The notes: a model not told the origin generated them from the sequence alone. A stretch of DNA of 64,000 nt from Sphingopyxis sp. PET50 (GCF_025244705.1 NZ_CP104207.1:3162001-3226000), one strand, 5' to 3'. Counted from the first letter of the stretch, positions 9,617 through 19,736 are shown. Numbers and translations: made by a program.

Positions 9617-10666
9617 ATGACAGACGCTACCGACGATTGGGCCGAAGCGCTCGAAGGGCCGAAAAAGAAGCCGATGAAGCGCGGCACCAAGATCTTTCTC
9701 TGGGTCTTCGCCGCCTTCGTCGCCTGGGCGACGCTCAGCAACGCGAGCTGGCTCGCCCCCGACCCGGTGGGCAAGCCGAAGCTGATCGCGCACCGCGGCG
9801 TCCATCACCTCTACGACAAGCGCGCCGCCGCCGGCCGCGACACCTGCACCGCGCAGCATATCTATCCGCCGGCGCACGAGATTTTCGAGAATACGCCCGA
9901 ATCGATGCGCCTCGCGGTGGGCTACGGCGCCGCGATGGTCGAAGTCGACGTCGCCCCGACGAAGGACGGCAGGATGGTGCTGTTCCACGACTGGACCGTC
10001 GACTGCCGCACCGACGGCAAGGGCGAGACGCGCGACCTCACGCTGACCGAGCTGCAGGCGCTCGACATCGGTTATGGCTATACCGCCGACGGCGGCAAGA
10101 GTTTCCCGCTGCGCGGCAAGGGCGTGGGCAAGATGCCGACGGTCGAACAGGGTCTCGCCGCGCTCCCGGTCCACCCGATCCTCTTCAACTTCAAGTCGAA
10201 GGACGCGACCGAGGCCGACCAGCTCTTCGCCATCCTGCAAGCCTCGGGCCGCGACAGCGCTAAGATCGGCGATGCTTTCTACGGCGCCGAGGCCCCGGTG
10301 AAGCGGATGCGCGAACTGCTGCCCGAAAACTGGTCCTTCGACCTCAAGACCGAGGGCATGGCCTGCACCAAGGATTATGTGATGTACGGCTGGACCGGCA
10401 TCATACCGGCAAGCTGCCGGAACGGCGTGATCGGCATCCCGGTCAATTACCAATGGGCCTTCTGGGGCTGGCCCGACCGGCTGATCGCGCGGATGGACAG
10501 CGTCGGCGCAAAAGTGGTCGTCTTCGGCCCCTACGAAAGCGGCAAATCGAACGAGGGCATCTCGACCCCGCAGCAGATCACCAAAATCCCCGCGAGCTTC
10601 AACGGCTATATCTGGGTCGAGAATATCGCCGAGGTCGGCCCGGCACTGAGGCCGCGGCAGAAATAA
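9617..10666 (+). CDS. Membrane-anchored glycerophosphodiester phosphodiesterase family protein
   Basis: An N-terminal cytoplasmic stretch and one membrane helix (about residues 25-45) precede a GDPD domain: LIAHRGVHH (catalytic His), ENTPESMRLAV (Glu), VEVDVAPTKDGRMVLFHDW. GDPDs cleave glycerophosphodiesters to glycerol-3-phosphate and an alcohol. The ATG at 9617 is preferred over an upstream TTG at 9596 because GGGGGGAC, a Shine-Dalgarno-like run, precedes it. It is intact at 349 residues. Confidence 0.84.
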   Translation: MTDATDDWAEALEGPKKKPMKRGTKIFLWVFAAFVAWATLSNASWLAPDPVGKPKLIAHRGVHHLYDKRAAAGRDTCTAQHIYPPAHEIFENTPESMRLAVGYGAAMVEVDVAPTKDGRMVLFHDWTVDCRTDGKGETRDLTLTELQALDIGYGYTADGGKSFPLRGKGVGKMPTVEQGLAALPVHPILFNFKSKDATEADQLFAILQASGRDSAKIGDAFYGAEAPVKRMRELLPENWSFDLKTEGMACTKDYVMYGWTGIIPASCRNGVIGIPVNYQWAFWGWPDRLIARMDSVGAKVVVFGPYESGKSNEGISTPQQITKIPASFNGYIWVENIAEVGPALRPRQK

Positions 10667-10670
10667 GCGA

Positions 10671-10737
10671 CTCCGGCCTTCGCCGGGAAAGGCACCAGAC
10701 CGGACCAAACTGTTCCCCGGCGAAAGCCGGGGTCCAG
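10671..10737. repeat. REPIN-like pair of palindromes upstream of the GIY-YIG gene
   Basis: A degenerate arm (CTCCGGCCTTCGCCGGGAA, about 10673-10691) faces a clean arm (GTTCCCCGGCGAAAGCCGGGGTCC, 10712-10735) in opposite orientation. The same 24-bp unit recurs at 11050-11107 and in part at 36137. Confidence 0.75.
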
Positions 10738-10752
10738 TAGCAACGGAGCGTC

Positions 10753-11043
10753 ATGAAGCAAGGCTGGGTCTATATCGTCACCAACAAGCGGAATGGCACG
10801 CTCTACATCGGCGTGACCAGCGACCTGCCGCAGCGCATCTGGCAGCATCGGGAAGCCTTGGTCGAGGGTTTCACCAAGAAATATGGACTCAAAACCTTGG
10901 TCTGGTTCCAGCATTTCGACGACCTTCAGGATGCCCGCCGCCGCGAGGCGCAGATGAAGGAGTGGAAACGGGCATGGAAGATCGAACTGATCGAGGCGAT
11001 GAATCCTGAATGGCGCGATCTTTACTCCAAGCTGCTGCGCTAA
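10753..11043 (+). CDS. GIY-YIG nuclease domain protein (YhbQ/UPF0213-like)
   Basis: This 96-residue protein is a single GIY-YIG domain: WVYIVTNKRNGTLYIGVTS gives the two beta strands, R28-type Arg in LPQRIWQHR follows, and the catalytic Glu lies in RRREAQMKEWKR. Such small proteins are structure-dependent DNA nucleases of uncertain role. A ribosome site (GGAG) sits 8 bp upstream. The gene is tightly bracketed by inverted REP pairs (16 bp upstream, 6 bp downstream), which suggests it moves or is maintained with them. Confidence 0.85.
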   Translation: MKQGWVYIVTNKRNGTLYIGVTSDLPQRIWQHREALVEGFTKKYGLKTLVWFQHFDDLQDARRREAQMKEWKRAWKIELIEAMNPEWRDLYSKLLR

Positions 11044-11046
11044 CCG

Positions 11047-11109
11047 TCTGGACCCCGGCTTTTGCCGGGGAACAGCATGCGTCGTTCCCCGGCGAAAGCC
11101 GGGGTCCAT
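11047..11109. repeat. REPIN-like pair of palindromes downstream of the GIY-YIG gene
   Basis: GGACCCCGGCTTTTGCCGGGGAAC (11050-11073) and GTTCCCCGGCGAAAGCCGGGGTCC (11084-11107) are near-perfect inverted copies around a 10-bp spacer. Each arm is itself a palindrome, so this is the classic REPIN layout. It may also act as the transcription terminator of the GIY-YIG gene. Confidence 0.85.
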
Positions 11110-11191
11110 TATGGCAGCGATCAACCCGAACGCGGAGCATCCAAACCAAAAGTTGATAATCAACCGCCGGATACGCTAAGCGCCGCGCACC

Positions 11192-14100
11192 ATGATCGAC
11201 AGCACGCCCACCGCAGAACAGCGCGATTACCGCGACACCGTCTTCCTGCCCCGGACCGACTTTCCGATGAAGGCCGGCCTGCCGCAGAAGGAGCCGCTGA
11301 TTCTCGCCAAATGGCTCGAGGGCGATCTCGAAGGGCAGATTCGCGCCGCGCGCGCCGGCCGCGACCAGTTCATCCTCCACGACGGCCCGCCCTATGCCAA
11401 TGGCGACATGCACATCGGCCACGCGCTCAACCATATCCTGAAGGACATGGTCGTCCGCACCCAGACGCTGAAGGGCAGGGACGCACCCTATGTCCCCGGC
11501 TGGGACTGCCACGGCCTGCCGATCGAGTGGAAGGTCGAGGAGCAGTATCGCAAGAAAAAGCTCAACAAGGACGAGGTTCCGGTCGAGGAATTCCGCGCCG
11601 AATGCCGCGCCTATGCGCAGCATTGGGTCGACACCCAGCGCGAGCAGTTGAAGCGCCTCGGCATCGGCGGCGATTGGGACCATCCCTACCTCACGATGGA
11701 TTATGAGGCCGAGGCGACGATCGTCCGCGAACTGCTCAAGTTCGCCGCCAACGACATGCTCTATCGCGGCGCCAAGCCGGTGATGTGGTCGCCGGTCGAA
11801 AAGACCGCGCTCGCCGAGGCCGAGATCGAATATGAGGACATCGTCTCGACCCAGGTCGACGTGGCGTTCGAGATCACGGAAAGCCCGATCGCGGAGTTGG
11901 TCGGCGCGTATGCGGTCATCTGGACGACGACGCCGTGGACGATCCCGGTCAACCAGGCTTTGGCCTATGGGCCGGAGGTTAAGTACTGCCTCTACGAAAT
12001 TACAGCCCACGTCGATGCGCCTCACCTGAGTGGGAAACGAGTTCTAATCGCGAAAGACCTCTTCCCGACATTCCGTGAGCGCGTTGAGCGCCACGTCCGT
12101 GAGCTCCCGTCTGCGAATGATTGGCCGAGTAGCCATCCCATCGTTGAGTTCGATGACTTCCTATTTGAAAAAACTGTCCTCGATGGCGGATATTGCAACG
12201 TGCGTGGCTCCGACCTCGCCGGCACCATCGCCCGCCACCCGATGCATGCGCTCGGCGGCTTCTTCGCGCGCCCGCGCCCCTTCCTTGCGGGCGATTTCGT
12301 CACCACCGACAGCGGCACCGGCCTCGTCCATATGGCACCCGACCATGGCGAGGATGATTTCGACCTGTGCAAGGCGAACGGCATCGACCCCGTGTTCGCG
12401 GTCGAGGGCGACGGCAAATATCGCGACGACTGGGGCTGGCTCGGCGGTCAGGGCAGCGTCATCAACCCCAAGTTCAACGCCCCCGACGGCCCGATCTGCA
12501 CCGACCTGCGCGACAGCCGGCGCGCTGCTCGCCGCCAGCGCCGACTACCAGCACAGCTATCCGCACAGCTGGCGCTCGAAGGCCAAGGTCATCTTCCGCT
12601 GCACCCCGCAATGGTTCGTGCCGATGGACAAGGTGATGACGCATATCGAGCCCAAGACCCCGCGCGAAAAGCGCTGGGAGAATGAGGGCGGCGCGCTCAA
12701 CCCGCACGAGGAGGATTTGTGCGACGCGCCGACGCTGCGGCAGGCGGCGATGCGTGCGATCGACGAAACCCGCTTCGTGCCCGCCAAGGGCCGCAACCGC
12801 ATCGGGTCGATGGTCGAGGGCCGTCCCGACTGGGTGCTCAGCCGCCAGCGCGCGTGGGGCGTGCCGATCACGCTGTTCGTGGACCGCAAGACCGGGCAGT
12901 ATCTGAACGACCCGATCGTCAACGACCGCATCGTCGCGGCGGTGAAGCTATCGGGCGTCGACGCGTGGAGCGACGCGCGCGCGCAGGAGTATCTCGGCAA
13001 CGGCTACAAGGCCGAAGATTATGAGCGGGTGACCGACATTCTCGACGTCTGGTTCGATTCGGGCTGCACCCACGCCTTCGTGCTCGAAAGCGGCAAATGG
13101 CCCGCGCTCGTCCGCCACGACGGCGGCACGCACAGCGCCGACCTCTATCTGGAGGGCAGCGACCAGCATCGCGGCTGGTTCCAGTCGAGCCTGCTCGAGA
13201 GCTGCGGCACGCGCGGGCAGGCGCCCTACAAGGCTGTCCTCACGCATGGCTTCACGATGGACAGCAAGGGCCTCAAACAGTCGAAGTCGAAAGGCAACAC
13301 GACCGATCCGGTCAAGGTAATGGAAACCAACGGCGCCGATATCATCCGCCTGTGGGCGCTGAGCGTCGATTTCACCGAGGATCACCGCATCGGCGACGAA
13401 ATCCTGACCGGGGTCGCCGACCAATATCGCAAGCTGCGCAATACGTTCCGCTACCTGCTCGGCGCGCTCGACGGGTTCAGCGAAGAGGAGCGCGTCACCG
13501 ACGTTTCGGCGATGCCCGAACTCGAACGCTATATGCTGAACCTGCTCGCCGATCTCGACGCGAAGCTGGCGGCAGCGGTCGATGATTTCGACTTCAACAG
13601 CTACACGCGGCTGCTCGCCGATTTCTGCAACGAGGATCTGTCAGCCTTCTATTTCGACATCCGCAAGGACGTCCTCTACTGCGACCTAGGCCCCGCCGCC
13701 CCGCTCGGCACCGACACCCGCCGCGCGTACCGCAGCGTGCTCGACGTGCTGTTTCACGCGCTCGTGCGTTACGCCGCCCCGGTGCTGGTGTTCACCAGCG
13801 AGGAGGTGTGGGGCACGCGCTATCCCGATGCGGGCAGCGTGCACCTGCTGGAGTGGCCGAATTTCGATCAACTCCTGTGTCCCCGCGAAGGCGGGGACCC
13901 ATCATCTGCTTAGCTCCGTCTCGCACCATCCGGAGATGGGTTCCCGCCTTCGCGGGAACACACAGTTGACGGAAAAGTGGGCGCAAATCCGCGAAACCCG
14001 CGCGCTCGTCACCGAACGGATCGAACCGCTGCGCCGCGAAAAGGTGGTCCGTTCCAGCCTCGAAGCGGAGGTTTGGCTCCCCGACGAAGCGGGCGACGTC

Positions 14101-14262
14101 GATTTCGAAGAGATTTTCATCACTTCGACCGTCCATCGGGGCGACTGGGATGTGAAGCGCACCGAAAACCATAAGTGCGGCCGCTGCTGGCGCCATCTGC
14201 CCGAAGTGGTCGAGGACGGCGCCTTGTGCAATCGCTGCGACACGCTATTGGACGCGGGATGA
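11192..14262 (+). CDS. ileS: Isoleucyl-tRNA synthetase, with two frame breaks and a repeat-derived insert
   Basis: The class I signatures are present: GDMHIGHALNH (HIGH), WTTTPWTIP in the editing domain, DGKYRDDWGW, and LKQSKSKGN (KMSKS). The C-terminal zinc finger is CGRCW...CNRC. The frame breaks near 12521 (GACAGCCGGCGCG; removing a C gives DSGALLAAS) and again near 13873, just before a palindromic repeat. After that the C-terminal domain (LTEKWAQIRETRALV) runs to 14262. Because the gene is essential, both breaks are probably sequence errors. Bases ~11950-12215 are AT-richer than the rest. The stop overlaps the lspA start. Confidence 0.93.
13868..13969. repeat. Large imperfect palindrome inside ileS
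   Basis: Arms 13868-13903 and 13935-13969 are reverse complements with a few mismatches (TCAACTCCTGTGTCCCCGCG against CGCGGGAACACACAGTTGA), with a 31-base loop. In the frame of the ileS C-terminus it encodes about 30 residues (CVPAKAGTHHLL...SRLRGNTQ) without a stop. Arm one has one base more than arm two next to the ileS frame break, consistent with a sequencing insertion there. Confidence 0.85.
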
Positions 14263-14792
14263 CCGGCACCCGTTCCCCGCATCTGAAGTTCGGCCTGATC
14301 TTCGCGGCTTTCGCCTTCCTGCTCGACCAGTTCACCAAGTGGGTGATCATCACCCCGCTGTCGCTCGAAATGAAGCGCGTCGTCGATATCCTGCCCTTCT
14401 TCCGCCTGAGCTGGGCCAAAAATTGCGGCATTTCGCTGTCGATGTTCGCCAGCTGCACCGACACGACGCGCTGGACGCTCGTCGCCGTCACCGGCCTCGT
14501 CGCGACCGCCGTCGCGGTGTGGATGACGCGCGAAAAGGCGCGCGGCGACGTCATCGCGCTCGCGATGATCCTCGGCGGCGCGCTCGGCAATATCGTCGAT
14601 CGCGTGCGCTATGGCTATGTCGTCGATTTCGCCGACCTGCATTTCGGCGAATTTCGCCCCTTCATGATCTTCAACGTCGCCGACGCCTGCATCACCATCG
14701 GGGTGCTTTTGCTGGTTGCGCGCGCGCTGCTCTTGGGCGAAAAGGCCCCGAAGGCGGGCGAGCCTGTCAGCAAGGGGCCCGCCGCCGAGTAA
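14259..14792 (+). CDS. lspA: Lipoprotein signal peptidase
   Basis: This 177-residue protein has four membrane helices and the SPase II motifs: LLDQFTKWVI, KNCGISLSMF, GGALGNIVDRV (catalytic Asp) and FNVADACITIG (second catalytic Asp). It cleaves the signal peptide of prolipoproteins in the inner membrane. The ATG overlaps the ileS stop, as in many proteobacteria. A DUF3035 lipoprotein gene, one of its likely substrates, follows by 24 bp. Confidence 0.93.
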   Translation: MTGTRSPHLKFGLIFAAFAFLLDQFTKWVIITPLSLEMKRVVDILPFFRLSWAKNCGISLSMFASCTDTTRWTLVAVTGLVATAVAVWMTREKARGDVIALAMILGGALGNIVDRVRYGYVVDFADLHFGEFRPFMIFNVADACITIGVLLLVARALLLGEKAPKAGEPVSKGPAAE

Positions 14793-14816
14793 ACGGGGCG
14801 TATTGGGAGTATTACA

Positions 14817-15236
14817 GTGAACCGGACCACCGCCATATTCTGCGCCGCCCTGGCCGCATCGACGCTGGCCGCCTGCGGGTCGAACAATCTGTTCAGCCGC
14901 GACCGGCCCGACGAAATGCGCGTGTCGCGCCAGGCGCCGCTGATCGTGCCGCCCGACTATTCGCTGACCCCGCCCGCCCCCGGCGCCGCGCGCCCCGGCG
15001 GCGAGACGACCGCCGAACAGACGCTGCGCGCGCTCTTCGGCGGCCCCGCGCCGCGCAGCGCGACCGAGACGCAGATCATCGGCAGCGCCGACGCGAACCG
15101 CGCCGACCCCGGTATCCGCAGCCAGGTCGGCAGCCCCACCACCGAAGTCGTCGACAAGGGCCTCGTGACCCGCGACATCATCTTCGCCCCCGAAGGCGAC
15201 GGCCGCGACGCGTCGGCGGCGATTCCGGGAGCGTAA
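14817..15236 (+). CDS. DUF3035 lipoprotein
   Basis: A GTG start gives MNRTTAIFCAALAAS and a lipobox LAAC at about residues 17-20, then a Pro-rich low-complexity protein with RQAPLIVPPDYSLTPP, typical of alphaproteobacterial DUF3035. It is 139 residues long. The role is unknown. It is the last gene of the ileS-lspA unit and is followed by a clear terminator at 15266. Confidence 0.8.
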   Translation: MNRTTAIFCAALAASTLAACGSNNLFSRDRPDEMRVSRQAPLIVPPDYSLTPPAPGAARPGGETTAEQTLRALFGGPAPRSATETQIIGSADANRADPGIRSQVGSPTTEVVDKGLVTRDIIFAPEGDGRDASAAIPGA

Positions 15237-15265
15237 GCTCGCGCAGAAATTGCAGAGAGTAATTT

Positions 15266-15288
15266 GGGCGGCTCCGGCCGCCCTTTTT
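15266..15288 (+). terminator. Rho-independent terminator after the DUF3035 gene
   Basis: GGGCGGC (15266-15272), loop TCCG, GCCGCCC (15277-15283), then TTTTT. It lies between convergent genes and may also stop transcription from the minus-strand membrane protein gene, though the T run only suits the plus strand. Confidence 0.85.
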
Positions 15289-15326
15289 CATTCTGCGCGC
15301 ATCCCGAATCGGGCCGGCCTTTCGGG

Positions 15327-15995
15327 TCACCCGAACAGCAACGACACCGCGACGAACAGCGCCAGCGCCTCGGCCATCGCACGCGAGGCGTGGGCGGCCG
15401 CGCGCCAGCGGCCCGAGCGCAGATGCTGCGCGAACCACAATATCTGCAGGCTGCCGAACCACAGCAGCGCGACGATCAGCAGCGCGAAACCCGCCAGCAC
15501 CGCCTCCACCGCGCTCATCCGCATCAGGATCGACGCACCGGTGACCAGCATCGCAAAGGGCGCGGTCGCATAGCATTGGCTGTAGAAGGGCGCCTTCAGC
15601 GTGTCGCGGTCGAGCCTGACGCCCCGCGCCCGCACCAGCCGCGCCGCCATCACCAGCGGAAAGATGCTGAAAAAGGCGACGCGCAGCAGGATCAGGCTCG
15701 AATCGTCGCTGATCAGCCCGCTGAGCCCGGTCTTCTCGATGACCGTCGCACTCTCGCCCACCGTCGACAATTCGATCCCGTGGCTGATCACGAGCGTCAA
15801 CATCAGGAACAAGGGCGGCGACAGCGTGTCGGTATATTGATGGTCGGCGGCATCGCCGAGCTCGGCCTCCGAATAATCCATCATCTTCAAGGGCCGCGTC
15901 AGCGTCCGCCACAGCGTGACCGGATAGAAGATCAGCCACGACATGATCTCGTACAGCAGTTCGTCGAGCGACTGGATGAGTTTCAGGAAATCCAA
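15327..15995 (-). CDS. Multi-pass membrane protein, function unknown (Yip1-like)
   Basis: This 222-residue protein has an amphipathic N-terminus (MDFLKLIQSLDELLYEI) and about five membrane segments (near residues 65-80, 105-120, 140-160, 165-185, 205-220). No enzymatic motif is visible. The arrangement resembles Yip1-type permeases of unknown role. It lies downstream of a small gene and dxs on the same strand. The frame is intact. Confidence 0.6.
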   Translation of the reverse strand: MDFLKLIQSLDELLYEIMSWLIFYPVTLWRTLTRPLKMMDYSEAELGDAADHQYTDTLSPPLFLMLTLVISHGIELSTVGESATVIEKTGLSGLISDDSSLILLRVAFFSIFPLVMAARLVRARGVRLDRDTLKAPFYSQCYATAPFAMLVTGASILMRMSAVEAVLAGFALLIVALLWFGSLQILWFAQHLRSGRWRAAAHASRAMAEALALFVAVSLLFG

Positions 15996-16020
15996 AGGCT
16001 TCGTTCCCCCGATGCCAGCC

Positions 16021-16282
16021 TCAACGATCGCGCGATACTAACCCCATTTCGAGCCAGCGCGCAAAGTTTCGCACCGTCCCGGCCCGGTCCTTCGGCCAAT
16101 CGGGCCAGTTTTCCCATTCCCTTCCATGGATTTCGGCGAAATCGGGCAGCCACAGCATGGCCGACTTCATCCGCGTCGATGGGCAGGTCGTTGAAGAGAT
16201 GGTCCTCGGGGTGAGGCGCGAGTTTCGGCGCCAGATAGGCGATCCTCCTATCCCAGAGGAATTCGGCGGTTTCGGGTCGCAC
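16021..16282 (-). CDS. Small conserved hypothetical protein, with one frame break
   Basis: The gene starts with GTG (16282): RPETAEFLWDRRIAYLAPK..., and continues after a one-base break near 16165 with LWLPDFAEIHGREWENW and WPKDRAGTVRNFARWLE. The two parts read as one acidic, Trp-rich protein of about 86 residues when GATGAAGTCGGCC loses a base. No domain is recognised. It begins just after the dxs stop, so it is probably cotranscribed with it. Confidence 0.55.
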
Positions 16283-16292
16283 ATCGGCGCCT

Positions 16293-18222
16293 TCAAGCCC
16301 GCGCGCCCGCCTCCTCGACGCCCGCGCTGTTGTGGCGCAGTGCCTTCAGCACCGTGTCGACGATCTGCGGCGCGTTGAGGCCGGCGGCGTCATATTGGAG
16401 CTCGGGCTTGTCCTGGTCCTGGAACAGGTCGGGCAACCGCATCGTGCGCAGCTTCAGCCCCGCGTCGATCAGCCCCGCGTCGCTCGCCAGCGTCAGCACA
16501 TGCGCGCCGAGCCCGCCGATGCTCCCCTCCTCGATCGTCACGCACACCTCGTGGGCGGCGAGCGTCCGGCGGACCAGTTCCTCGTCGAGCGGCTTGGCGA
16601 AGCGCAGGTCGATCACGCTCGTCGACAGCCCGCGCGCCTCCAGCGTGTCCGCCGCCTTCAGCGCCTCGGCGAGCCTTGTCCCGAGCGACAGGATCGCGAC
16701 CGTCTTGCCTTGCCGCACGACGCGGCCCTTGCCAATCTCCAGCTTCTGCGGAACCTCGGGCAGCGGCACGCCCGTCCCGTTGCCGCGCGGATAGCGGAAG
16801 GCGATCGGCCCATCGTCATATTCGGCGGCCGTATAGGTCATATGCACGAGCTCGGCCTCGTCGGCCGCCGCCATCACCACCATGTTCGGCAGCGTCGCGA
16901 GATAAGTGACGTCGAACGATCCCGCATGCGTCGACCCGTCGGCGCCGACCAGCCCCGCGCGGTCGATCGCGAAGCGCACCGGCAGGTTCTGAATCGCGAC
17001 GTCATGCACCACCTGGTCATAGGCGCGCTGCAGGAAGGTCGAATAGATGGCGGCAAAGGGCCGCATCCCCTGCGCCGCGAGCCCCGCCGCGAAGGTCACC
17101 GCATGCTGCTCGGCGATGCCGACGTCGAACGTCCGGTCGGGATGCGCCTTCGCGAATTTGTCGACCCCGGTCCCCGAGGGCATCGCCGCGGTAATCGCGA
17201 CGATACGCTTGTCGGTTTCGGCGAGCTTCGCCAGCGTCTCGCCGAACACATTCTGGTACGCCGGCGGGCCCGGCGGCGCCTTTGCCTGCACGCCGGTGAT
17301 GACGTCGAATTTCTGGACGCCATGATATTTGTCGGCGGCGGCTTCCGCGCAGCGCATAGCCTTTGCCCTTCACGGTGACGGCATGGATCAGCACCGGGCC
17401 ATGGTCGCTGTCGCGGACATTCTCCAGCACCGGGATCAGATGGTCGAGGTTATGCCCGTCGATCGGCCCGACATAGTAGAAGCCCAGTTCCTCGAACAGC
17501 GTGCCGCCCATTGCCATGCCGCGCGCGAACTCGTCGGTCTTCTTCGCCGCCTTGTGCAGCGGCTCGGGCAATTTGCGCGCGAAGCGCCGCGCGATCTCGC
17601 GCAGCTCGAGGAAGGGCCGCGACGACACCAGCTTGGCGAGATAGGCCGACAGCCCGCCCACCGGCGGCGCGATCGACATGTCGTTGTCGTTGAGGATGAC
17701 GATCAGCCGGTTGCCCGCCGCCGCGGCATTGTTCATCGCCTCATAGGCCATGCCCGCCGACATCGACCCGTCGCCGATCACCGCGATCGCGCGGCCGGGC
17801 TCGTCCTTCAGCTTGTTGGCGATCGCGAAGCCCAGCGCCGCGCTGATCGAGGTCGAGCTGTGCGCCGCGCCGAACGGATCATATTCGCTCTCGCTGCGCT
17901 TGGTGAAGCCCGAAAGGCCGCCGCCTTGGCGCAGCGTGCGGATGCGGTCGCGGCGCCCGGTGATGATCTTGTGCGGATAGCATTGGTGGCCGACGTCCCA
18001 CACGATCTTGTCGCGCGGCGTGTCGAACACATAGTGGAGCGCGGTGGTCAGCTCGACCACGCCCAGCCCCGAACCCAGATGCCCGCCCGTGGTGCCGACG
18101 GCGCTGATCATCTCGGCGCGCAGTTCGTCGGCGAACTGGCGGAGCTGGTCGGGCTGCAATTTGCGGAGGTCGGCGGGGACATCCACCGTGTCGAGCAGCG
18201 GTGTGGACGGACGATCGGTCAT
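16293..18222 (-). CDS. dxs: 1-deoxy-D-xylulose-5-phosphate synthase, with one frame break
   Basis: N-terminal part: [49 protein letters not shown] (thiamine-diphosphate motif), VGPIDGHN. The break near 17348 falls in GYALR/GSRR; losing one base gives the expected GYAL(A/R)[12 protein letters not shown]-terminal part: [34 protein letters not shown] segment, RYPRGNG. The enzyme condenses pyruvate and glyceraldehyde-3-phosphate, the first step of the MEP isoprenoid pathway. The corrected length is about 642 residues. It is essential in organisms lacking mevalonate synthesis, so the break is taken as an error. Confidence 0.93.
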
Positions 18223-18334
18223 GCCCGCGTCATAAAGCTAACCGCCGATAGTGTCGAACGAAAAGGCGGGCAGGCGGCGGCGCGGACGCCGGTTCGGGGA
18301 TGAAGGACGGAGGTTTCCGGATGCCTCCCGTCCG

Positions 18335-18571
18335 CTATCCGCCGTCCCCCGCATCGTCCCCGCGCCGCTTCGCCGCATCGACCTGCGCATAGATGCCGCG
18401 TACCATCAGGTCGGTGAACACCAGCATCACGCCGACCATGCCGAGCAACAGGGCGACCGCGACGGCGGGCAGCGGACCGACCTCGGTCACCCGGCCCTCG
18501 CGCATCGCCACCGCGAGCAGGGCGGCGCCCGCCATGAAGCCATAGCCGGCAAAGCGCGGCAGGCGTGTCAT
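18335..18571 (-). CDS. Small membrane protein, function unknown
   Basis: This 78-residue protein has two predicted membrane helices (about residues 8-24 and 34-58) and a charged C-terminal tail (AKRRGDDAGDGG). It lies upstream of dxs on the same strand (113 bp gap) and is divergent from the MipA gene. No family is recognised. Confidence 0.5.
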   Translation of the reverse strand: MTRLPRFAGYGFMAGAALLAVAMREGRVTEVGPLPAVAVALLLGMVGVMLVFTDLMVRGIYAQVDAAKRRGDDAGDGG

Positions 18572-18727
18572 GCCCGCGCGCCGCCGCGGGGGCCGGGGGT
18601 GGGGAAAGCCGTCATCGCCCCAGCATGGAAACTAAATCCCGTCGCGGCAAGTCTCTGTCTTTCCAACATCCCCGGCTTCACTTACACCCCTGTCACGAGG
18701 GGCAAGACCAACAGGAACCGACGCCAC

Positions 18728-19736
18728 ATGCCGATGCCCGCCTTCTTCTCCCGCCTCGCTCTCGCCGCGCTGCTGCTGGGCGCCGCCGCGCCCGCCCAGG
18801 CGATCGACGCTCCGCTCGGTTACGATCTGGCCGCCCTCGGCGGCGCCGAACTCACCCCCGGCCGCCCCGCGCCGCTCGCGCTGGCATCCGCCGCCTATGG
18901 GCAGGACCGCGAGATCGACGAGGCGATCGTGCTGCCGACCGCTTCGCCCGAAGGCGACGACGACGACCGCAAATGGGCGCGCGACTATATCTCGATCGCC
19001 GCCGGGGTGATCACCGCGCCGAGCTACAACGGCTCGGACGACCGCGTGATCCTGCCCGGCTTCTATCTGCGCGGCCGGCTCGGCGGCTTCGCCTTCTCGA
19101 CCCGCGGGACCAACCTCCAGGTCGACCTGATCCGTCAGAAACGCGGGCAGAAGACCGATCTCAAATTCGGCCCGATCATCAATCTGCGCAGCGACCGCAC
19201 CGGCCGGATCAAGGACCCGCAGGTCGAGGCGCTCGGCGAAAAGAAGATGGCGGTCGAACTGGGCATATCGGCCTAGCGTCACCCACACCGGCATCGTCAC
19301 CAGCGGATACGACCAGGTCGGCCTGCGCGTCGTCGGCCTCTATGACATTTCGGGCAAGCACGACAGTTGGGTGGTTTCGCCGACGATCGACTATGGCACC
19401 CCCCTGTCGAAGCGCGCCTTCATCGGCCTGTCGGCGTCGGTGAACGTCTATGGCAAGGGCTTCGGCCGCTATTATTTCGACGTCGACCCGGTCGGCAGCG
19501 CCGCGAGCGGGCTTCCCGTCTATACCGGCGCCGGGCGCAAGGTCACCGCGGGCAAATATACGATCGGCGTGGCCGGGGCCTATGGCCTGTCGGGCGACCT
19601 CAGGAAAGGCTTCGTGCTGATCGGCGGCGCCCAATATGGCCGGATGCTCGGCCGCTATGCCGATTCGCCGATCGTCGGGGACGCGGGCAGCGCCGACCAG
19701 TGGCTCGGCGGGATCGGGCTCGCCTATCAGTTCTGA
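18728..19736 (+). CDS. MipA/OmpV family outer membrane protein, with one frame break
   Basis: A signal peptide (MPMPAFFSRLALAALLLGAAAPAQA is its extent, residues 1-25) precedes a beta-barrel with ISIAAGVITAPSYNGSDD, RGRLGGFAFSTRGTNLQ and a terminal aromatic residue (GIGLAYQF). MipA/OmpV barrels are outer-membrane scaffolds or porin-like proteins. The frame breaks at 19275 in CGGCCTAGCGTC; without the T, GISASVTHTG continues. The corrected length is about 335 residues. Confidence 0.82.

Noticed and set aside
12004..12215. A separate gene inserted in ileS
   Set aside because: The ileS frame stays open across the patch and the flanking protein text is continuous; it is a compositional patch, not an insert with its own ends.
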